Source: Thermococcus sp. 21S9
Lineage (GTDB): Archaea > Methanobacteriota_B > Thermococci > Thermococcales > Thermococcaceae
Length of the DNA stretch: 64,000 nt
Assembly: GCF_012027635.1 (NCBI RefSeq)
Contig: NZ_SNUS01000001.1
Span: forward strand, 558,001 to 622,000
Reading direction: 5' to 3'
Shown: one piece after another, positions 59,166 to 64,000 of the stretch
How the letters are laid out: each line of letters opens with the position of its first letter
How positions within the stretch are numbered: position 1 is the first letter of the stretch
Program-made: the position numbers and the translations under genes
Notes under the pieces: generated by a model
What the model was told of the DNA's origin: nothing
Databases searched by the model: none
The model's input: only the letters and a program-made list of their open reading frames with translations

Positions 59166-59846
59166 ATGGAGAAACTGAAGGTCCTTCACGTTGACATAGG
59201 CGGTTGTGAGGGCTGTAACGTGAGCATCATCAGGGCCTACCCAAAGCTCATGGATAGCGTAGAGCTCGATATCTCCTACCTCCGCGACGGGGAATGCAAG
59301 TACGACGAGTACGATGTGGCCCTGATAACCGGTGGCGTCTGTATGAACGAGCCGAGAATCGGAGAGGAGCTGAAGGAGATAAGGGAGAAGGCCAAGGTCG
59401 TCGTTGCATTCGGCTCGTGCGCCTCGCTGGGCGGAATACTGCGCTTCTGTCGTGGCGGTCAGGCGCCGAGGCCGGACCACAGGAACTTCCAGCCGATAAA
59501 CAGCGTCATAGAGGTGGACTACTCGATACCAGGCTGTCCACCGACGCCCCAGATGCTCCAGTCCTTCTTCAAGTACTTCATGGCCGGAAACGAGACGAGG
59601 CTCAAGCTGTTTAAGGTCACCGCGGGAGTGAAGAAGCTCAGCGGGTTCGACCTCATCGACGACGTCGTCCTAACGGGCCTCTGCATAGGCTGTGGAGCCT
59701 GCGAGCTCTCCTGCCCGACCGGGGCCATCAAGCTCATAGACAAGAGGCCGACCCTGGCCCAGGAGAGGTGCATACGCTGTGGAACCTGCTACATCCGCTG
59801 TCCGCGCGCGAGCCAGATTATATGCCTCGGGGGTGTTAAGACATGA
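59166..59846 (+). CDS. frhG: NiFe hydrogenase small subunit, FrhG type
   Basis: A 226-residue Fe-S subunit: proximal-cluster ligands in VDIGGCEGCNVSIIRAYP, FGSCASLGGILRFCRGGQ and VDYSIPGCPPTPQML. It is followed by a C-terminal two-cluster ferredoxin domain (CIGCGACELSCPTGAI, CIRCGTCYIRCPRAS), as in FrhG proteins. ATG 59166 after GAGGTGAT, chosen over the ATG at 59160 that overlaps the frhA stop. Overlaps frhB by 4 bases. Confidence 0.93.
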   Translation: MEKLKVLHVDIGGCEGCNVSIIRAYPKLMDSVELDISYLRDGECKYDEYDVALITGGVCMNEPRIGEELKEIREKAKVVVAFGSCASLGGILRFCRGGQAPRPDHRNFQPINSVIEVDYSIPGCPPTPQMLQSFFKYFMAGNETRLKLFKVTAGVKKLSGFDLIDDVVLTGLCIGCGACELSCPTGAIKLIDKRPTLAQERCIRCGTCYIRCPRASQIICLGGVKT

Positions 59847-60673
59847 TGCCCGTTGGAGAAACCCTTCTCGGCCAGATTAGGGCCGTTTACCTCGGAAGGG
59901 CAACCGACGAGGAGATACTGAAGCGGAAGGTCGCGAGCGGCGGCGCTGTTACTGCCATGCTCACCTACGCCCTCGAAAAGGACATAATAGACGGCGTCGT
60001 TACCGCGAAGAGGACGAAGGGCCTTGAAGGTGAGGCCGTCGTTGCAAGGACGAAGGAGGAGCTCCTCGAGACGGCAGGAAACCGCTGGAGCATAGTTCCC
60101 TTCGCGGCGAGGATTAAGGCGAAGATAGAGGAGGAAGACCTGAAAAGGGTCGCGGTTGTCTGTCTCCCCTGCCAGGCGCAGTTCTTCGGCCAGATGAGGG
60201 ACTTTCCAATACTTGAAACGGACTTCGGCAACAGGATTAAGTACATCGTCAGCCTTTTCTGCATGGGAACGTTCGCCTTCGAGGCGTTCCTGAACTACCT
60301 GCGCGTCAAGTACGGCGTCAGGGCAGAGGAGATAGAGGACATAAAGCTCTCCGGTGATTTCCTCGAAATCCACAGGGAGACAGGCGTTCTCGCGATACCG
60401 CTGAAGGAGGCGTTTTCATACCTCCAGACCGGCTGTCTGGTGTGCTCTGACTACACCGGAGTGTGGAGCGACGTTTCGGCGGGCTTCGTCGAGAGCGAGC
60501 CCGGGTGGACTGTGCTGATAACGAGGAACCAGCGCGGTGAAGAGCTCGTCAGGGGAGCCGAGAGGGAGGGCTACCTTGAACTCCGCGACGGCTCCCACGT
60601 GCTCGGCGACGTGCTCAAGGGTGCCCGCGAAAAGCTCGCGAGGGCTCAGAAGAACATGGCCCAGCTTCTCTGA
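59843..60673 (+). CDS. frhB: FrhB/FpoF-type flavin and Fe-S subunit of the hydrogenase
   Basis: A 276-residue protein of the coenzyme F420 hydrogenase beta family with RKVASGGAVTAMLTYALEKD at the start, VCLPCQAQFFGQMRDFP and GCLVCSDYTGVWSDVSAGFV. It would hold FAD and Fe-S and pass electrons between the hydrogenase and a soluble carrier; since F420 is absent in Thermococcales, the natural partner is something else, such as ferredoxin, the neighbouring formate dehydrogenase or a thioredoxin-type system. Third gene of the frhAGB unit. Confidence 0.92.
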   Translation: MMPVGETLLGQIRAVYLGRATDEEILKRKVASGGAVTAMLTYALEKDIIDGVVTAKRTKGLEGEAVVARTKEELLETAGNRWSIVPFAARIKAKIEEEDLKRVAVVCLPCQAQFFGQMRDFPILETDFGNRIKYIVSLFCMGTFAFEAFLNYLRVKYGVRAEEIEDIKLSGDFLEIHRETGVLAIPLKEAFSYLQTGCLVCSDYTGVWSDVSAGFVESEPGWTVLITRNQRGEELVRGAEREGYLELRDGSHVLGDVLKGAREKLARAQKNMAQLL

Positions 60674-60754
60674 ACCTTTTGAGCCTTTATTTTTTGGCAG
60701 GATAGTTAAACACTTTTGTTTTCCATCCCGGAAAGGGAATACAAAAAAGCTTTT

Positions 60755-60785
60755 TACGGGCTTTTTTCGGCGAAAGAAGGCCGTA
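60755..60785 (+). terminator. Imperfect 14-bp inverted repeat with T-run between frhB and fdhA
   Basis: Left arm 60755-60768 (TACGGGCTTTTTTC), centre GGC, right arm 60772-60785 (GAAAGAAGGCCGTA); 12 of 14 positions pair. Other poly-T tracts lie at 60689-60697 and 60750-60755. The 228-bp gap therefore looks like termination of frhAGB followed by a new promoter for fdhA. Confidence 0.5.
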
Positions 60786-60796
60786 TAACACCTTTT

Positions 60797-60832
60797 GTTT
60801 GGAACCGGGAATTTGGAAAAGCGTTTTAAATT
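60797..60832 (+). promoter_or_regulatory. SurR-type core site and TATA box of fdhA
   Basis: GTT-TGG-AAC at 60797-60805 matches the SurR core GTTn3AAC, though no extra GTT half-site follows at the expected 5-base distance. TATA-like GTTTTAAATT is at 60823-60832, with expected start near 60852 and a leader of about 50 nt. Confidence 0.6.
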
Positions 60833-60901
60833 CTTCAGTGAACTTCGGAATGAGGGAACAAAAATGTGCACGTGGACATATATGTTCATGGAGGTGGGAG
60901 C

Positions 60902-63004
60902 TTGAAGGTCCCCGTCGTGTGCCCATACTGTGGCGTCGGCTGTCGGCTCTACATCGAGCGGACGCCGAGCGGTTACAGGCTGGATTACGCTGACGACGTA
61001 CCGGGCATCCCCAACGAGAACGGAAGCCTCTGTCCAAAGGGCAACGCCGTCCTCGATTTGCTCTCGAAGGACAGGCTCAGGAAGCCCCTCAAGGCGAAGG
61101 AAGAAGGTAAGTTCGTCGAGGTGAGCTGGGATGAAGCCATCCGGGAGGTCACCGAGAGGCTGAGGGAGATAGCTAAAGACGACCCCAACGGGCTTATGTT
61201 CTTCGGCTCGGCAAAGACCTACAACGAGCCGAACTACCTCGTTCAAAAGCTGGCCAGAATGCTCGGGACCAACAACATCGACCACTGCGCGAGGCTCTGC
61301 CACTCCTCAACGGTCGCAGGCCTGAAGGCCGTCTTCGGAGCGGGGGCGATGACGAACACCTACCGCGACATCGAGAGGGCGGACGTGATAATGATTTGGG
61401 GCCACAACTACGCCGAAACCCACCCCGTCGGCTTCCGCTACGTCATCAAGGCGAAGGAGAGGGGCGCAAAGGTCATCGTCGTTGACCCGCGCTACACGAG
61501 GACCGCGTGGTTCTCGGACATCTTCCTCCAGCCCTACCCCGGAACGGACATAGCGCTCGCCAACGGCCTTATGCACGTCATCATAAAGCACGGCCTCTAC
61601 GATGAGGAGTTCGTGGAGAGAAGAACCGTCGGATTCCAGGAGCTCAAGAAGACCGTCGAGAAGTACACGCCCGAGAGGGTGGAGGAGATAACCGGTGTCC
61701 CCGCGGAGCTGATAGAGGAGGCGGCGGTTACCTTTGCGAAAGCCGAGAACGCGGTGGTTACCTGGGCGATGGGGCTGACGCAGTCGGTTCACGGCTACGA
61801 CAACGTCAGGGCAGTTGCAACTCTCATAGCAATCACCGGCCACATAGGGAAGCCCGGAAACGGAGCCTCTCCAATGCGCGGGCAGAACAACGTCCAGGGA
61901 GCCTGCGACCTCGGCGTTCTCCCGAACGTCTTCCCCGGCTATCAGGCAGTTACGGACGAGGAAAAGAGGAGGTTCTTCGAGGAGTTCTGGGGCGTTGAGC
62001 TGAGCGGTGAGGTCGGCCTTACGACGGTCGAGGCGACGCACGAGGCCCTGAAGGGCAGGCTGAAGGCCTACTACATCGTCGGCGAGAACCCAGTGATAAG
62101 CGAGGCCAACTCGCGCAACGTCGTAAAGGCCCTTAGAAAGCTCGAGTTCCTCGTCGTTCAGGACATATTCCCGACCGAGACGGTGAGGTTGGCGGACATC
62201 TTTCTGCCGGCAACTTCAATGCTCGAAAACGATGGTTCGCTCACCAACACAGAGAGGCGCGTGCAGTGGAGCTTCAAGGCACTCAAACCGCCCGGGGAGG
62301 CGAGGCCCGACTGGTGGATAGTGAGCGAGGTCGGAAAAGCCCTCGGTTTCACCGGGAATGGACCAAAGGGCTTCGGCTACCGCTCGGCGGAGGACGTTCT
62401 GAGGGAGATAAACGCCTGCACGCCCCAGTACAGGGGCATAACGCCCGAGAGACTAAAGAGCAACCTTGCCGGAATCCACTGGCCGTGCCCGAGCGAAGAA
62501 CACCCGGGAACGTCCCTGCTCTACACCGAGAGCTTCCTAACGCCGGACGGAAGGGCCCACCTGGCGAGCGTCGAGCACAGACCCCCGGCCGAAACGCCCG
62601 ACGATGAATACCCGCTCATCTTAACGACGACGCGCTACGTGGGTCACTTCCACACGCTGACGATGACGGGGAGGAGCGAGCTCCTGAGGAAGCGCTGGAG
62701 GGAGCCGTTCCTTGAGGTCAACCCGAGCGATGCAAGACGTTTCGGGCTTGAAGACAACGGCTGGGTGCTCATAGAGACGAGGCGCGGGAGATACGTCGCG
62801 AGGGTGAAGGTTACTAAAGCTGTGAAGCCCGGAGTTGTTGCGATTCCCTGGCACTGGGGGGCCAACGTCCTGACCAACGACGCCCTCGACCCGGTCTCGA
62901 AGATTCCAGATACGAAAGCCTGCGCCTGCCGCGTTAAGCCCGTTGGGGAGGCCGAGGCGAGGCGGATTCTGGAGGAGCTGAGGGCCGAGGGGGTGGTAGC
63001 TTGA
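60902..63004 (+). CDS. fdhA: Formate dehydrogenase catalytic (molybdopterin/tungstopterin) subunit, Cys type
   Basis: A 700-residue enzyme that oxidises formate to CO2 or works in reverse. N-terminal 4Fe-4S motif CPYCGVGCRLYIERTPSGY...SLCPKG; bis-pterin fold; the metal ligand region reads HCARLCHSSTVAGLKAVFGA, where Cys replaces the Sec of E. coli FdhF, followed by the conserved His. The C-terminal dinucleotide-binding domain includes TTTRYVGHFHTLTMTGRSEL. The TTG at 60902 is chosen after GGAGGTGGGAG; an ATG 12 codons upstream lacks a ribosome site. Its stop overlaps the next TTG start. Confidence 0.95.
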   Translation: MKVPVVCPYCGVGCRLYIERTPSGYRLDYADDVPGIPNENGSLCPKGNAVLDLLSKDRLRKPLKAKEEGKFVEVSWDEAIREVTERLREIAKDDPNGLMFFGSAKTYNEPNYLVQKLARMLGTNNIDHCARLCHSSTVAGLKAVFGAGAMTNTYRDIERADVIMIWGHNYAETHPVGFRYVIKAKERGAKVIVVDPRYTRTAWFSDIFLQPYPGTDIALANGLMHVIIKHGLYDEEFVERRTVGFQELKKTVEKYTPERVEEITGVPAELIEEAAVTFAKAENAVVTWAMGLTQSVHGYDNVRAVATLIAITGHIGKPGNGASPMRGQNNVQGACDLGVLPNVFPGYQAVTDEEKRRFFEEFWGVELSGEVGLTTVEATHEALKGRLKAYYIVGENPVISEANSRNVVKALRKLEFLVVQDIFPTETVRLADIFLPATSMLENDGSLTNTERRVQWSFKALKPPGEARPDWWIVSEVGKALGFTGNGPKGFGYRSAEDVLREINACTPQYRGITPERLKSNLAGIHWPCPSEEHPGTSLLYTESFLTPDGRAHLASVEHRPPAETPDDEYPLILTTTRYVGHFHTLTMTGRSELLRKRWREPFLEVNPSDARRFGLEDNGWVLIETRRGRYVARVKVTKAVKPGVVAIPWHWGANVLTNDALDPVSKIPDTKACACRVKPVGEAEARRILEELRAEGVVA

Positions 63005-63471
63005 GCGGGATTCTAATCGACCCCGGCAAGTGCATAGCCTGCCGGGCCTGTGAGGTTGCCTGCGAGAGGGAGCACGGGAGGAGCTTCATAACGGTCTTCG
63101 AGTTTGAAAGCTCGGCCGTTCCGCTGAACTGTCGCCACTGCGAGAAGGCGCCGTGCATAGACGCCTGTCCGACCGGGGCGCTCTTCAGGGACAAGGATGG
63201 GGCCGTTATGGTGGACGTTAAGAAGTGCATAGGTTGCGATATGTGCCTCTTAGCCTGTCCCTTCGGTATTCCGGAGATTGCCGGGAAGGTCATGGTGAAG
63301 TGCGACCTCTGTCCCGAAAGAAGGGCCGAGGGGAAGCTCCCGCTCTGTGTCCAGACCTGTCCGACGGGGGCTTTGAGCTACGTCGAGCCCAACGAATTCT
63401 CCGCGGGAAGAAGGAAGGCCTACGCCGAGAGGCTCGCCCTCAGGAGGGCTGAGAATGCGCCCGGTCTTTGA
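63001..63471 (+). CDS. Four-cluster ferredoxin-like subunit (FdhB/HydN/CooF type)
   Basis: A 156-residue electron-transfer protein with cysteine clusters CIACRACEVAC, CRHCEKAPCIDACPTG, CIGCDMCLLACPFG and CDLC...CVQTCPTG. It carries electrons from FdhA. Strikingly similar in layout to CooF at 18.1 kb, including the EREHGRS/AVEHSKS and CPFGIPE segments, so the two are paralogues used by different C1 enzymes. TTG start overlapping the fdhA stop; overlaps the next gene by 17 bases. Confidence 0.93.
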   Translation: MSGILIDPGKCIACRACEVACEREHGRSFITVFEFESSAVPLNCRHCEKAPCIDACPTGALFRDKDGAVMVDVKKCIGCDMCLLACPFGIPEIAGKVMVKCDLCPERRAEGKLPLCVQTCPTGALSYVEPNEFSAGRRKAYAERLALRRAENAPGL

Positions 63472-63826
63472 CTGGGAGAGGTGCATAGGCTGTCTCGCCT
63501 GCGTGAGGGCCTGCAAAACCGGCGCCCTGAGCTACAGCGACGAAAATGGAGTGAGGAGGATAACCTTTGAGCCAAGGCTCTGCGACGGTGACCTGCTCTG
63601 CGTTGAGGTGTGCCCGGTAAACGCGGTGAAGGGCTTCCCCAACCACGAGAGCGGGGAGAGCTCGGCCACCTTCGAGCTGGCGCGCTGTGAGAACTGCGGG
63701 AGGCTGACGGATTTCACTGTTAAGGAGGTTGAATGGGCCCGGAAGATGGACCATTTCACCGTTTTCCTCTGTTCAACCTGCAGGAGGATTGAATCGGCAA
63801 GAAAAATCGGGGAGGGATTGGAATGA
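63455..63826 (+). CDS. Ferredoxin-like Fe-S protein, 123 aa
   Basis: One complete ferredoxin cluster motif CIGCLACVRACKTGAL, a second set CDGDLLCVEVCPVNAV (with Asp in place of a Cys spacing), and a C-terminal zinc-ribbon-like pair CENCG...CSTCRRIE. It probably links the formate dehydrogenase to another acceptor. Its stop overlaps the formate channel start as ATGA. Confidence 0.88.
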   Translation: MRPVFDWERCIGCLACVRACKTGALSYSDENGVRRITFEPRLCDGDLLCVEVCPVNAVKGFPNHESGESSATFELARCENCGRLTDFTVKEVEWARKMDHFTVFLCSTCRRIESARKIGEGLE

Positions 63827-64000
63827 GCGAAATCCTGTACGGGGTTGACTCCACCTTTGAGGGGATTGCGAAGAAGGCAACCCCGAAGTTCAAAACAACT
63901 CCTGGAAGGTTGCTCTTCGCGGGCTTCATGGCCGGAGCTTACATAGCCTTTGGTTTCGTTTTAGCTGTTATAGCCGCCACGGGCTTCCACGACAACCCAT
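63823..64000 (+). CDS. focA: Formate/nitrite transporter family channel (N-terminal 59 residues; cut by window edge)
   Basis: Starts SEILYGVDSTFEGIAKKATP and continues into the first helix LLFAGFMAGAYIAFGFVLAV, matching FocA/FNT channels that exchange formate across the membrane. The ATG overlaps the previous stop (ATGA). It completes a formate uptake or export and oxidation unit with fdhA. The rest lies outside the window. Confidence 0.88.
   Translation, partial: MSEILYGVDSTFEGIAKKATPKFKTTPGRLLFAGFMAGAYIAFGFVLAVIAATGFHDNP

Noticed and set aside
60930-61124. Selenocysteine in FdhA
   Set aside because: The position equivalent to Sec is an ordinary Cys codon (in ARLCHSS) and there is no in-frame TGA.

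Overview
The window is typical Thermococcales (Thermococcus-type) archaeal chromosome. The evidence is TATA/BRE promoters, GGTG-type ribosome binding sites, frequent TTG and GTG starts, short overlapping genes, and the family set: GAPOR, archaeal FBPase, POR/VOR, TFE, NAC, KaiC-like ATPase and FrhAGB hydrogenase. GAPOR and CO-dehydrogenase point to a peptide/sugar/CO/formate-using, H2-evolving heterotroph. No rRNA, insertion sequence, CRISPR array or replication origin was found.

Layout. 1-2.5 kb: 5' part of gor (glycolysis) and fbp (gluconeogenesis), each with a Tgr-type operator in the position expected for its direction of control. 2.9-3.1 kb: intron-containing tRNA-Trp whose intron is a box C/D guide RNA. 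3-16 kb: mixed housekeeping genes (DMT exporter, gcvT, a three-gene ABC exporter with a secreted S-layer-type partner, Usp, CutA, acylphosphatase, PfkB kinase, TFE). 16-20.6 kb: Mrp/NBP35 ATPase, then a cooC / cooFS CO-dehydrogenase island with no linked hydrogenase. 20.7-26.3 kb: the seven-gene porG-vorDAB-porDAB operon. 26.5-38 kb: phosphate transporter, HflX, HEAT protein, NAC, antiporter/CBS/TPR genes, ogt, trmJ, panE, a PhoU-like gene and serA. 38-41 kb: fumarase two-subunit genes and malic enzyme, preceded by three copies of a 20-22 bp motif. 41-57 kb: two signal peptidases, a secreted beta-rich protein that may be a TasA/AbpA-like filament subunit, a KaiC-like ATPase pair, an Arch_ATPase, an S9 peptidase, a second phosphate transporter with its PhoU-like partner, a lipoprotein phosphoesterase and an archaeal methylthiotransferase. 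58-64 kb: frhAGB hydrogenase followed by fdhA, two Fe-S proteins and the start of a formate channel gene.

How the parts fit. POR/VOR, GAPOR and CooFS all make reduced ferredoxin. The frh-fdh cluster links formate and H2, and both of its promoters carry a sequence matching the SurR site (GTTn3AAC; the first matches the extended GTTn3AACn5GTT form), which suggests control by the sulfur/H2 switch. Fumarase plus malic enzyme links fumarate, malate and pyruvate. Beyond protein genes I find one intronic and two free-standing box C/D guide RNA candidates and several perfect palindromes placed around TATA boxes (por/vor, tfe, gcvT). No stretch over 300 bases lacks a gene; the longest gaps are described as features. 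Start codons were re-chosen from ribosome-binding and TATA positions, so several differ from the longest open frame.
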